A stretch of DNA of 64,000 nt from Thermothielavioides terrestris NRRL 8126 (taxonomy: Eukaryota; Ascomycota; Sordariomycetes; Sordariales; Chaetomiaceae). The position numbers were made by a program, and so were the translations under genes. Location of the stretch: assembly GCF_000226115.1 (NCBI RefSeq), contig NC_016460.1, positions 2,852,001-2,916,000 of the forward strand. The letters run 5' to 3'. The notes under the pieces were generated by a model that ran no database searches, was not told the DNA's origin, and was given only the letters and a program-made list of their open reading frames with translations. Shown here piece after piece: positions 42,955 through 53,838 of the stretch (positions are counted from its first letter, which is position 1; each line of letters begins with the position of its first letter).

Positions 42955-44784
42955 GCGGGTTGGACGGGATCTGGGGAAAGCCCCTAGAAAGAATGGGATT
43001 TCTGACGACGATAACTGGCCAGGAAAATTCATGAAAAGATACCATACATATCATCCGCCTCTTAGCACGGAAGCCAACCGATGTGAAGGCGATCACTCGC
43101 TCACTCCCCCATGCATGTATCAATACCGTTGTCTCGGGAGGTCTTAGGGACGGGGTTTTAGCGTCTCTTCAACAGTGTTGTTTGGGGCCGCGTTACTCAG
43201 CAGGCTCACAAGACGGTCAAAGATGATGCGAAAGATGTGGTTTAGCCATAATCCTCTACCGATCTCGCGCCATACTCAGCGTTGGAGGGGCCCGTTACCC
43301 CCGCCTGTTGCCCTCGCAGCCGTCGTGGAACCAAGTGGCCCGGGCTGACTTGGATCCGCCAGGCGATGACGATGCGAGTCACGACAACGTTCAATAACAG
43401 ATCGGCGTTGGCGGCTGATCCATGCCCGATGGAACGGGCCCTACCCCACACCATTCAGCCCCTCATCGATCGAAACCAACGTTAAAACGTCAGACATGAC
43501 CGAGTGTGAGGAAGCGGCTGGTCACTGCAACTCGGACAAGGCGAAAATGCCCATGAAATGGAACCAATGCCTACCGACGGAGTCCACAGTAATCAATTTC
43601 CTCTCTCCCTCGTCTCGGGAATGGAAGAAAAGGGGCCATGTTCCCACGAACTGCGCACTGCTTGGGGGGGGGCTACACTAATACACAGTAGGAGCAACGT
43701 CGATTGCTCGTCGATGGATCTGGGCTACCACAAACCTAAGCGTTTGTTAGCTTGCTGCTACGCAGCTTGGCAAGAGCGACCGGGGCACTGGGCCGCTCGC
43801 TCCACCAGGATTTCCCCCTCTGATTCAGTCCAGCGCTGTGGGCTCTGCAATGTGGGGTTCTATGGAACTGAATTCTGCGAAAGCTCCTGGAGCTTGCTTC
43901 TCTGCTGGGCCTCTGAGACGACGCCTCGATCACGCATGCCTCAGCAATGCCTCTCCATTGCCAACACCTGGTTTGGCGCACACTTTGCCGTATTCGTGCA
44001 TTCTTAACCTTCCTCAAACCCTTCACCGTATCTCCAATTCATGAAGAGTGCCCAATTAGCTCCTTTATTTAAAGCCTACAGGTCTTCCGCCCCTCTCTTC
44101 CGTCCTGCTTGACTATTATCTCCAGCTAGGAGCGAGCCGCAAAATAGGGCTGGCCTCGAGCCGCCAGGGAGGAAGGAATGCAAACCCAGAGTTTGTCGGC
44201 CCCTAGTACCCTTGGAAGCAACCTGAATCGTCTCTCCATTATACCCTCACCAGTGCGTTCTCTCCGACGGGACAAAGTCCAAAGTCCATTGGGCTCCTAG
44301 CTTCTTTTCTCTTTGTGCACCTGCCGGCAGCTCTCCCGCTCCGCCTCAGCCGTTCCCGGAAGTTGTGCGTTCTGCAACAACGTCCCCTTCGCCGTAAACC
44401 TGGTTGCAGCGGTTTGCAGCATCCGATCGGACCCAACAGCCTCAATCGAAAAATCAATAAGCTACCTTACCTATCCTGGGACGGGCTCGGCCATTTGCGC
44501 CGATTCCACGCTGCAGCCCCCGCGCGGTTCCGCGACTCAGTGCCAGCAGGCTACCCTTCCCCGCCAGATCCTCAGCGTCCGCCCGTCGCCTCTCCCACCC
44601 ACCTCACCGCGGCGTAACCACAGCGAGCCCCTCCAAGGAACTTGCAACCAGTCACCATTGGCCGGCCGTTTGATTGCTGTGCAGCTCGTCGTCACAGCCG
44701 CTTGGCCGCTCTTCCTTTCTCGGACGCGGCCGCCCAATTGGACGGCGCAGGGCATTCCGGTCGGCTGTCCCCAAAACGCGCTTG
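42955..44784. other. Intergenic region upstream of PKA
   Basis: 1.8 kb with the lectin 3' UTR and the PKA promoter/leader. The frame of PKA stays open for ~110 bp upstream of its ATG, but without the conserved start. A G10 run lies near 43665. No RNA gene is recognised. Confidence 0.5.
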
Positions 44785-46552
44785 ATGCCCGCCCTCGGCT
44801 TCCTGAGAAGGAGACGGACGAGGGACGGCAACCCGGGCCCCTCGCCGCCCGCAACCCCGACCGCGAGCAGCAGCGCCGAGCAGCCCACCGTCCCGCGCAG
44901 CTCTCCCCATTCCAGCGCCGGTTCGCAACCCGCCCACCGCGTGTCCGCAACTGCTACTCAACAGCCAGGCAAGCCGGCCGAAGCGGAACCAATGAACACG
45001 CTACCCGTGCAGCAGCCACCTTACCCAGTGGCGCAACACACGCCCTCCCCTGGGTCCCAGCCGCAGAACGTGCCGCGCATCTCGAACCTGATCAATGCCC
45101 CGCAACAGCAACAGCCGCAGGACAGTTCGGCCGGGTACCAACAGCAGCATTCGGGCGGTCAATATGCTCCGTATCCCTCTAACCACGGGGCGGCGGCGGC
45201 GACGACATCAAATCAGGCCCAGCCCCAGCCACAGCAGCCGCAGCCGCAGCCGCAGAGGCAGCAGGATCAGCAACAGGCACAGCAAGTACAACAAGCGCAG
45301 CAGCACTATCAACCAGAACAGCAACAACTAGCACAGCAGACGGTGCAGGCGGTGCAGCAGGTGCAGCAGAGCGAGGCTCGGGTGACGAGGGGAAGATACT
45401 CGCTGGCGGACTTTGAGATTTTGCGGACGCTCGGGACGGGCAGCTTCGGCAGGGTCCATCTGGTGCAGTCAAGACACAACAGCCGGTTCTACGCCATCAA
45501 GGTCCTGAAGAAGGCGCAGGTGGTCAAGATGAAGCAGGTGGAGCACACCAATGACGAGAGGAGGATGCTGGGCGAGGTGAAGCACCCGTTCCTGATCACG
45601 CTGTGGGGCACCTTCCAGGACGCGAAGAACCTCTACATGGTGATGGACTTTGTCGAAGGCGGCGAGCTCTTCTCGCTGCTCAGGAGATCAGGCGTGAGTC
45701 CGCACCGGAAAATGGTTGGTTGCTCCGGTGTGCTGACGGCCCTGGCAGCGCTTCCCCAATCCGGTGGCCAAGTTCTACGCCGCCGAGGTTACGTTGGCCC
45801 TAGAGTATCTGCACGCGCGGAACATCATCTACCGAGACCTGAAGCCGGAAAACCTGCTGCTTGACCGGCACGGCCACCTCAAGATCACGGATTTCGGGTT
45901 CGCCAAGCGCGTGCCGGACAAGACCTGGACGCTCTGCGGCACCCCAGACTACCTGGCACCCGAAGTCGTCTCCAACAAAGGCTACAACAAATCGGTAGAC
46001 TGGTGAGCACCGCCTGCCATCGTCCGATATGCCCGCTGGGTTCTCCCTCTCTAATGCAGCTCCGCTGATGCGCGACGTCGGGGATAGGTGGTCATTAGGC
46101 ATCCTGATCTACGAGATGCTCTGCGGGTACACGCCGTTCTACGACAGCGGCTCGGCCATGAAGATCTACGAGAACATCCTCCGCGGCAAGGTCAAGTACC
46201 CGGCCTACGTCAACCCGGACGCGCAGGACCTGCTCGAGCGGCTCATCACGGCCGACCTCACCAAGCGGCTGGGCAACCTGTACGGCGGGTCCCAGGACGT
46301 CAAGAACCACCCCTGGTTTGCCGAGGTGACGTGGGACCGGCTGGCGCGCAAGGACATCGACGCGCCGTACTCGCCGCCGGTCCGGGCCGGCGCCGGCGAC
46401 GCCAGCCAGTTTGACCGGTACCCCGAAGAGACGGAGCAGTACGGACAAACCGGGCATGACGAGTAGGTGTTTCCGTGGTCGTTTTGCCCTCCTGAAGCGG
46501 ATAGCGGAATTGACGCGGTTGCAGATACGGCTACCTGTTTCCAGACTTTTGA
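44785..46552 (+). CDS. cAMP-dependent protein kinase catalytic subunit (PKA-C)
   Basis: Four exons: 44785..45693, 45749..46002, 46088..46462 and 46525..46552; 521 residues. The AGC kinase is held by the regulatory subunit and released by cAMP; in fungi it controls growth, nutrient response and development. The kinase domain starts at ~residue 210: [17 protein letters not shown] (P-loop), YAIKVLKK (Lys), [21 protein letters not shown] (catalytic loop), [22 protein letters not shown] (activation-loop Thr) and [14 protein letters not shown] across intron 2. The AGC tail ends [11 protein letters not shown], which needs the last 28-bp exon; the FxxF end is the PIF-like motif. The first ~209 residues are Pro/Gln-rich and begin [15 protein letters not shown], which supports this start. 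Confidence 0.95.
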
Positions 46553-48288
46553 AGCGGCTGGTTGATAGCGCAACCCGGACATGGGAGGATATGCCGACTG
46601 CCCTCTCTTTCGACTCGCGAGGGCCGTGACTAGAACACAGGGACTGGGAAATGCATGGGACGGACCGGGGGTGGGGGCGAACGGATTGCTTGAATTTACG
46701 GAGCTTGGGAAATCGGAAAAAAACAAAGCGAAACGGCCCGGATTGGTTCCTAACTCACTCTGAGGGTCCCGGGGGGAGGTGGTTGGGGGGAAGAGACCTA
46801 GGATATTCGATTCGTGATCCTTGAGTACCTATCTCAACCTTGCCTCTCAACCTTGACTGCTTTACGTTACCTATACCACGGAACAGACACCACACATGAA
46901 GAGCATTGTTTACATGGCGCCTGCACAGGCTAGGAGAGCACCGTTAGAGTTAGGTTCAGGTTTGACTTGACCTCTTGGGTACCAGAGATACACCAATGCT
47001 ATTGGAGTTTGAATCCGAGCTCTTCCTTCTTTCTCTCTCCCCCTCCCTCTCTCTTCGCTTCATTGTTCTCTTTTAGATGGGTGTGCAGGTCTCGCATCCG
47101 GTCACCAACAAGCAACCGGCAGGCCAACAGCCAACGACTTACGAATAGCTAGCTGTTTTCTTGCAGCCGCCTCTTCCGATACATCATACCTACCTCGGTA
47201 TCTTGTTGCCTCCTTGGCTCATGGAAAGCGGCACCAACGTGTTGAATGGCAAGACGTGTTGAAAGGTAAGGCACCCCAGCAGGCATCCTGTTGGAAAACC
47301 AGCCAGATGATGGATCTCAACTCTCTCAACTTTGCCCGAGTATGCAGCAACTAACTATTCCGTACAGGCTCTTTCCTTTGTAGGGAGGTAAGGTAAGGTT
47401 GGGTCGGGGGAAAGGGAGGCGCAGCGTGGCTTAGCCTGCGTTTTCTCCCATACTCCTCAACGCTACATATCAGTTGAGCGGTGTGAGGCGGAGCTTGGGA
47501 ACTACGGAATATACTACAGTAGAAGAACGGATGTCTTGCAGGTCCAGACTCCAACTGGTTTTGCTCTCCTCTCAAGACGGGCGGCGTTGATTGGCCGTTC
47601 CCGGTTTCCGTTCCCCGCCAACTTCCGCCCGGCAGCTGCTCCGCGCGCGGAACCAACCCAGTGGCGCCCGCTTGGTTCGTTGTGTGGGGGGGAGCAGAAG
47701 GGGTGTTGGGGGTACCGCCGCGGATGATCACAGTTTTGGGTTAATACGCATACTGTGTTATCTAGCACAGACTGAGTGTGAACAGTGAGAAAGGACTGCC
47801 AAATTTGCACTGTTTGAGCTGTCACAAGGTACTCGGAGACAGACAGTGTGATTGGATCTTCAGTGGCCGCATCGCGAGCGGCCATGTTGAAGGTGGCTGG
47901 TCGGCTGCAGCTGTGTGGATGATCGCCGAGAGGACGACTTGCGGACTGGATTGCCTCAATTTTTTGTCATCACTGCAGAACCGGGCGAAGTAGGGAGGAA
48001 GTAAATTTCTTCATTTAGGTGAGAATCTTGTGGTTTCTCGGACGACGAAGAGAAACTGTGATTCTGCTTCCTGAGCTTGGCTTACTTACATGTTTTGACA
48101 GGTCGCTGACACTCACTCCGTGTGGGCTTTACACAGCAAGGACAGCAAGGAGGACAGGATAAGGGCATCGAGAGTGGCCAGGCTTCACATTGCTAGCACA
48201 CTGTGCAATAAGCAGCCGGCTCTCTGCTGCCAAGGATCGATTTCTGTTGACTCGGGAAACCCTGCCGGAGGGAGACACAGACGGAAAG
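46553..48288. other. Intergenic region, PKA to CorA-like gene
   Basis: 1.7 kb between two plus-strand genes. Bases 47020-47080 are pyrimidine-rich. Open frames are short and without domains. Nothing else is recognised. Confidence 0.5.
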
Positions 48289-49742
48289 ATGGACGACTAC
48301 ATGTTCCAGTGGTACGTCAAGGACTGCACGTGCGTGCAGGAGGCGACCAGCTATCTTGAGATCTTCAATTACTCGGTAAGTGTCTCCGCCGGGGATTTCA
48401 CAGGGCACAGCCTGCATGACGCTGAGGTAGCGCGACGGCGAAAAAAGCGGCGGGCAATGCTGTCGTGGCGGTCCGAGCGGCCGGCGCGAGTCAGGGGCAA
48501 GTCAACTAAACAATCATGCGCCTCGCCTAGGATCCCTCGCTCAACAGCATCGAGGAACACCGGTTCCGCATGGATGAGCTGCCGGACGAGTTTGACAACT
48601 TTCTGCATCGGAGGGTGAGCTCCCTAACGATGTGCAACCTACGGGTACTCAATGTGAGCCAGTTGGCTAACACAGCCGCCGCGTAGGGCGCATTTGAACC
48701 GCCCAAGCTGCCCCCGGGAGTCCGCCTACTCAGCGGTGTGCGGTTGATGTGAGTTGTCCTGATGTTTCTTGTCCTGGTCCACGTAGTACAGCCCGCAGTT
48801 CGAGATCTGACAACTGGGCATGCGCCGGCAGCCTCCAGCTCAATGCGAAGCACCCGGAGACCTTCACGGCCCGGTACCTCTCCCTGTCGCATAAGGCGTA
48901 CGAGGAGATGGTCCGGGTCCTGCGCCTGCCGTTCCGCGCCATCGAGGGCACCAGCGTCGTCGGGCCCTTCTTCTGGTGCGCCTTCGACCAGGACGACGAT
49001 GATCCGCACCTCCGTATGACCCCCCCTCCCCCTCATCCCATGTGTCCAGTCAGGTCACCGTCGCTAACTCGACTCGAACGCAAAAGAGATCATCTACCGC
49101 AAGTCGGACGTGCGCAAAAAGGGGCTGACGCGCGGCTGGGAGCTGATGCTCTCGCACTCGTTCCGGAGCAACATCACGACGGGGTACGCCAAGGGCACGC
49201 CGTCGTCCGACATGGTGGCGAGCATCACGCACCTGCGGGCGTGCGCCGCCCAGGTGCTGCACCCGATGCTGCTGCCCATCATCATCCTGAGCCACGACCT
49301 ATCGGTGCGCAACGACCAGAAGCAGCGCGACGCACGCGAGTGGCTGCGCCTGCTCGAGCACGCCGTCAGCATGCGCAACGAGGTGCTCGAGGAGGAGAGC
49401 CGCTACATCAAGGAGTCCATGGTCGACCTGGACCAGATCAACCGCGACCTCGTCGAGTGCCACTCGCAGGTCCTGTGGAAGCGGCCCCAGGCCTACCAGG
49501 AGATCATCATGGGCATGTACCGCGCCATGGACAAGTTCTGGTCCAAGGCCTGCGACGACCCGGCCTACGGCGGGCCCGGCGGCGACGTCGACAAGCTGCA
49601 CCGCAGCCTGCTGGCCCGGCTGGACTTCTACTACGCCAAGCTGAAGGGCATCGAGAACTACGCCCACATCACGCTGGAGCGGTTAGCCATCCAGCGGGCG
49701 GCGGTGCGTTGTGTCCTTCTCTTTATCTTTCTTTCTTCTTTC

Positions 49743-49773
<31 letters not shown>

Positions 49774-50274
49774 CTTTCTTTCCCCCCTGGCACTGACAAC
49801 CCCCGGCCCCAGCTGTACAACATCATCGCGCAAAAGGAATCCAAACTCAACCTGCAAATGGCCGGCGAGCAGCGCCGCCTCGCCCACGCGGCCAAGCGCG
49901 ACAGCACCTCGATGAAGATCCTGTCCCTGCTCGGCGCCATCTTCCTGCCGGCCACCTACCTGGCCTCCATCTTCAGCATGTCCTTTTTCAACTTTAATAA
50001 CAACAACAACAACGGCAACAGCAACAGCAACTCCAGCGGTAACAACCAGATCGTCTCGCCGCTGCTGTGGATCTACTTCGCCATCACGGCGCCGCTGACG
50101 CTGCTCGTCGTGGTCGCCTGGCGCTGGTGGGACAACCGGCGCGAGCGCCGGCACGCCGCCGAGGACGCCGACCTCGAGGCCGGCATCGACCGCATGGAGG
50201 CCCAGATCATGGCCACCATGCGCAAGCGCACCATGAGCAAGGTGCGCACCTGGGACGTGGGGACCGCGTCGTGA
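48289..50274 (+). CDS. CorA-like divalent cation transporter
   Basis: Six exons: 48289..48375, 48531..48614, 48687..48748, 48832..49013, 49087..49703 and 49813..50274; 497 residues. The protein resembles the fungal branch of the CorA/MIT family (Mg2+ or other divalent metal transport, probably plasma or vacuolar membrane). Landmarks are EEHRFRMDELPDEF, LLSGVRLILQLN (across intron 3), FRAIEGTSVVGPFFW, IIYRKSDVRKKGLTRGWE, QKQRDAREWLRLLEHAV and ALYNIIAQKESKLNLQMAG. TM1 is ~380-402 (LLGAIFLPATYLASIFSMSFF) and TM2 ~428-449. The classic GMN loop is not seen; FSMSFF stands in its place, as in related fungal proteins. An Asn/Ser-rich loop joins the TMs. For exon 4 I chose the acceptor GGCAG at 48831, which follows a CTGAC branch and restores RLILQLNAK; nearer acceptors (48786, 48798) also keep the frame. 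Confidence 0.85.
49755..49773 (+). repeat. T19 tract in intron 5 of the CorA-like gene
   Basis: 19 consecutive T within a longer T/C tract (49716-49786) in a 109-bp intron. It serves as an extreme polypyrimidine tract upstream of CTGAC and CCCCAG. Confidence 0.85.
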
Positions 50275-50803
50275 TTGTCCCCCCTTGGAACCCGGGGGGG
50301 GGGGGGGGGGTCCTACACTACTGTTGGTTTGAAATTTGATGCATTCATTTGGTTGGGATATGACTGAAAAGGGGGGGGTTAATAAACTTTTGGGACTTCA
50401 CTTCGTGGCGGTTAAGCGAGAGCGAGCGCGCTTGGGGGTGGCTCTTCAGCGTCTAGCGATCGGTGACGACGTCGACGACTTACGATTTACGACTCTAGAA
50501 AGACAGGGGGTGGCTTGGCCGAGTAGCCCTTTAATCTGGAGGATATACACAGTATATAATAATAATATGCGGTGGTCTGCTTTTGTCGTCCCTGGTTCGC
50601 ATTGATGGACATATTCGGGTCGTCTCATGGCAACACAACAAGAGTCAACCGTCGTCGCAGCATCTATCCACGAATCAGATCGCCAAAGAGTCTAACCAAC
50701 TAGGTATCTAGGGTAACTATGCCTTCTCTATCGCTATGATACAACCGCCGTCACAGTAGTCATACAAGCCATTTATCATACAGACAGATAGAAAGACACA
50801 GCC
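50275..50803. other. Convergent intergenic region, CorA-like to MRH4
   Basis: It holds a G17 run 20 bases after the CorA-like stop, an AATAAA at 50383-50388 that could be its poly(A) signal, and the 3' UTR of MRH4. No gene is seen. Confidence 0.55.
50294..50310 (+). repeat. G17 homopolymer tract
   Basis: 17 consecutive G in the 3' UTR of the CorA-like gene, preceded by CCC. It could fold as a G-quadruplex in RNA, or reflect sequencing slippage. Confidence 0.85.
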
Positions 50804-52771
50804 TCAAATCAGCGCCTGCCCCATAAACATGCTCTCCTTCACCTCGGCAACCACATCCCGCCGGTCGCCCTTGCCGACCAGCACGATGCCGCGGCCGCGG
50901 CGGCCCATGCGGCCGGCGCGGCCCAGGCGGTGGATGAAGTCGATGGTGGTGTGGGGCACGTCGTAGAGCACGACGTGGCGGACGGCGAGGGTGTCGATGC
51001 CGCGCGAGGCCAGGTCGGTGGCGACGATGACCTTGGTGTTGGGCAGGTAGCGGCGGGCGGCGGGGCCGGCGACGGCGCCGGCCTTGGCCAGCAGGGCCTG
51101 CTTGTTGTGCTCGACCTCGTCGCGGCCGATGCGCATGGGCTCGCCGCTCGTGAAGCTGGCCAGCATCTCGCTCTGGCGGTGCTCGGGCGTGTCGCGGTGC
51201 AGGGCCACCGCGTCGATGCCCTTGGACACGAGGTAGTCGGCGACCTCCTGGGTGGTGTCGCGCTCGTTGACGAACACCATGATGCGCTTGACGTCGACCT
51301 CGTCCTTGACGGGGCCCTCGTGGCGCGCGGCGTCCTTGCCGATGGACCAGATGGCGTCGGCGCAGGCGAGCAGCTTGTTGTTGCGGTAGGGGTCCTGGGA
51401 CACGTCGATGACGCCGAGCTGGACGCGCCGCGGGATGGCGTGCAGGTTGGGCGTGGCGATGCGCTGCATGTCGGGGTAGTGGGCGGCCAGGTAGTTGTCG
51501 AGGCGGCGCGGGATCGTGGCGGAGCAGAGGATGAGCTGCTTGACGGCGGGCATGGCGCGGTCGACAATCTTGGAGGTCTCGGGGGAGAAGGAGCGGTCGA
51601 AGAGGGAGTCGGCTTCGTCGACGACGAGGTGGCGGACGCGGGAGAGGATGTTGGGGTCCTTGTCGGCCATGATGGCGAGGAGATGGGGGGTTGCGATGAC
51701 CATGTCGACACCGCCGTGGCTGTACATGTTGCGCGAGATCTTGGCTGCGCTGTAGTTGGCCGAGAGCGGGCGCACCTTGAGCTTGGCCACGTGGGAGATC
51801 TTCTTGGCGACGGCGAGCACCTGGTCGACCAGCTCGGCGGTCGGGACCAGGACGACGGCGCGGGGGCGGGCCGTATTGGGGTGCGGCTCGAACCTGTCGA
51901 TCCACTCGGACACGGGGGTGCCGCCGCGGCGCTCCTTCTCGGCTTCCAGCCGTTGGTTGTACGCCTGCACATCCGGATCGTCCGCCTCGGCCGCCTTGAG
52001 GGCATGCACGATGGGCAGCAAGTACGCCAGCGTCTTGCCGGACCCAGTCTCGGCGGCCAGGAGGAACTCTTCCCTCTCTCGCTCGGGCTTCTTCGGGCGG
52101 AGCGGGTTGAGCTTGAGCCGTCCGATCGGCAGACCGAGCAGGGCCGGGATGGCAAGCCTCTGGATGGGCGTCGGCTTGACGTCCACCATGCCCTCCAGCA
52201 CCTCGTTCAGCACGGCGTCCCTCACGGATGGCAGCAGGTTGAACTGGTCGAAGGACTCGACGTCGGAGATGCGGGCCTTGACCTGGGCGCGCTCGCGGTA
52301 GGGGATGGTGGCGAGGGCGCGCTGCATCTTGAGCGCCTTCCGGTTGTCCTCCTCGTCGCCGCCCCCCGAATGTCCGTCTCTATCCCTGGCATCCCGGTCG
52401 GCCCCGGCGGCGGGCGAGCCGGATCGAGGCGGCGGCGCTCGTCGGCGCGAAGGGTCGATGTTGGCAACGGTGAGGTTCGTGCCGGACCAGGGGCCGTCAG
52501 GTCTGTCGCGGGGCCTCTTGGGGGCCTCTGTGCGCGGACCCTGGGCGACGCGGTCGGAGAGGACCATGCGCGACGGACGCTCGCGCTCGCGGCGTGTCGC
52601 AAACGAGCGGGAGCCGACAGTCCATGTCGACGTCGACGTCGATGTCCACGTCCATATCCCCGTCCCCGTCCCCGTCCCTGTCCATGGCGGCGCGGCGTCG
52701 ACGACGGCGTTCCGGGGCGCAGCTGCCGCGCGACATATCAGGCAGACCGAATCGCGGGCTGTCCTCCACAT
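50804..52771 (-). CDS. MRH4: Mitochondrial DEAD-box RNA helicase Mrh4
   Basis: Single exon, 655 residues. In yeast, Mrh4 remodels 21S rRNA during assembly of the large mitochondrial ribosomal subunit. The N-terminus [19 protein letters not shown] is basic/hydrophobic with no acidic residue after the first Asp, and RSFATRRE (~54) fits a matrix-processing site. The helicase core is intact: Q-motif region [19 protein letters not shown] and KPTPIQ, Walker A AETGSGKT (240-247), [10 protein letters not shown] (DEAD at 385-388), SAT (417-419), [12 protein letters not shown] and [13 protein letters not shown] (~614). The core [15 protein letters not shown] insert is typical of Mrh4. A Thr/Gly/Ser dipeptide tract occupies residues 32-51. 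The first ATG in frame is 52771; longer frames start upstream without ATG. Confidence 0.94.
   Translation of the reverse strand: MWRTARDSVCLICRAAAAPRNAVVDAAPPWTGTGTGTGIWTWTSTSTSTWTVGSRSFATRRERERPSRMVLSDRVAQGPRTEAPKRPRDRPDGPWSGTNLTVANIDPSRRRAPPPRSGSPAAGADRDARDRDGHSGGGDEEDNRKALKMQRALATIPYRERAQVKARISDVESFDQFNLLPSVRDAVLNEVLEGMVDVKPTPIQRLAIPALLGLPIGRLKLNPLRPKKPEREREEFLLAAETGSGKTLAYLLPIVHALKAAEADDPDVQAYNQRLEAEKERRGGTPVSEWIDRFEPHPNTARPRAVVLVPTAELVDQVLAVAKKISHVAKLKVRPLSANYSAAKISRNMYSHGGVDMVIATPHLLAIMADKDPNILSRVRHLVVDEADSLFDRSFSPETSKIVDRAMPAVKQLILCSATIPRRLDNYLAAHYPDMQRIATPNLHAIPRRVQLGVIDVSQDPYRNNKLLACADAIWSIGKDAARHEGPVKDEVDVKRIMVFVNERDTTQEVADYLVSKGIDAVALHRDTPEHRQSEMLASFTSGEPMRIGRDEVEHNKQALLAKAGAVAGPAARRYLPNTKVIVATDLASRGIDTLAVRHVVLYDVPHTTIDFIHRLGRAGRMGRRGRGIVLVGKGDRRDVVAEVKESMFMGQALI
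52615..52685 (-). repeat. MRH4: Hexamer-like repeat coding TG/TS dipeptides in the MRH4 presequence
   Basis: Imperfect six-base units (GGGACG and GACGTC/GACATC types on the minus and plus strands) code Thr-Gly then Trp-Thr/Ser-Thr repeats in the mitochondrial presequence. Confidence 0.7.
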
Positions 52772-53838
52772 GGTGGCGCAGATGTGGGATGTGAGGCCGC
52801 TGCACGGTGCAATTGCAGTTGACGATGGCCCAGCGCCTCTAGGGATCGCAGGCGGGACGAAAATTAATTTGGGACCCTGGCCCTGCACTGTTCTGCCGGT
52901 CCGACCGCTCCAGACCCCTGTCGCGCGCGGCTCCAACCCCACATGGCTTGGGGAGGGTGAGCGGAGGCGAATCAGGAAGGCGGTGTGCCGTCTAAGTGGT
53001 CAAGGGGAACATCTCTGCTCGCTCTTCCATGGCCGAGACTCAGGCTGCTCTGGTCGCAGTGTACAATACGGCTCGGACCGTCATGTTATTTGATTGATAA
53101 CCAAGCGAGGTCTAGATCGGGAACACTTATTCTGCGGAATATACCGAGGTAATGGACTGAATAGTGTAACTAATACCTTATCCAAACTTCAACCACGGCG
53201 GGGCCTTATCGCAATCAATGACCTGCCCCGGTCCAGGTGCCTGCTGACCTTCGATCAGAAGCTTCTGGCAACTTCAACCAGCAGGAACATGACGTCGTGC
53301 AGCAGGCAGCAGCGCCGTTGTTCGCAAACTCGGCCAAGTTTGAGGGGCTTAGTGCTTGCATCGTTACCAACACTGTTGTATGTTCTATAGTGCTCAACAC
53401 TAGTGGAGGTGGAGCTTTATGCACCGCCAGGACAAGCAGTGCGATGCGCAATGTTGATATGAACCCGGGGGGCCGTCCCATGCCTCGACATCGGTCCGAG
53501 ACAAATTTCCGTTAACATCTCATGGCTGTTGATGGCTTGCCAAATGTCCTATTGCAAACAGCAATGACCTCAGGCAAGGGCAAGCAATCTTTTGCCTCCC
53601 TTCAAGCCACCCGCGCCCACCCACTCACTCCTGCTGCCATGACCATCTCCATCTCCACCAAACTCCACCTTCCGTCTCTCTCGTCGCCGGCACATCCCTG
53701 CGTCTCGAGCGCGCCGACGAGACCATGCGATGCGCCGCGAAGGTAGCTTAACCTGGAACTCCAATTCCTGCCTCAACATCTTTTCTTCCCTTCTTGGGAC
53801 ACAAACGAGTTCCTCGGTTTTCAGGTGCTACTCCGCAA
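52772..53838. promoter_or_regulatory. Divergent promoter region, MRH4 and AVT-like gene
   Basis: 1.07 kb between two start codons on opposite strands. A pyrimidine tract ending TTTTCAG at 53823, just before the AVT-like start, looks like an acceptor of a 5' UTR intron. No other element is identified. Confidence 0.5.

Noticed and set aside
36629..46552. PLC, PKA and neighbours as a signalling gene cluster
   Set aside because: Unrelated genes lie between them, strands are mixed, and such housekeeping genes are scattered in fungi; proximity looks accidental.
48749..49915. 388-residue plus-strand frame running through the CorA-like exons
   Set aside because: Its first part matches exon 4, but after the intron at 49014 it is in the wrong frame and becomes Arg/Pro-rich noise.
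50930..52822. 630-residue open frame on the plus strand
   Set aside because: Antisense shadow of the MRH4 helicase caused by its strong G/C third-position bias.
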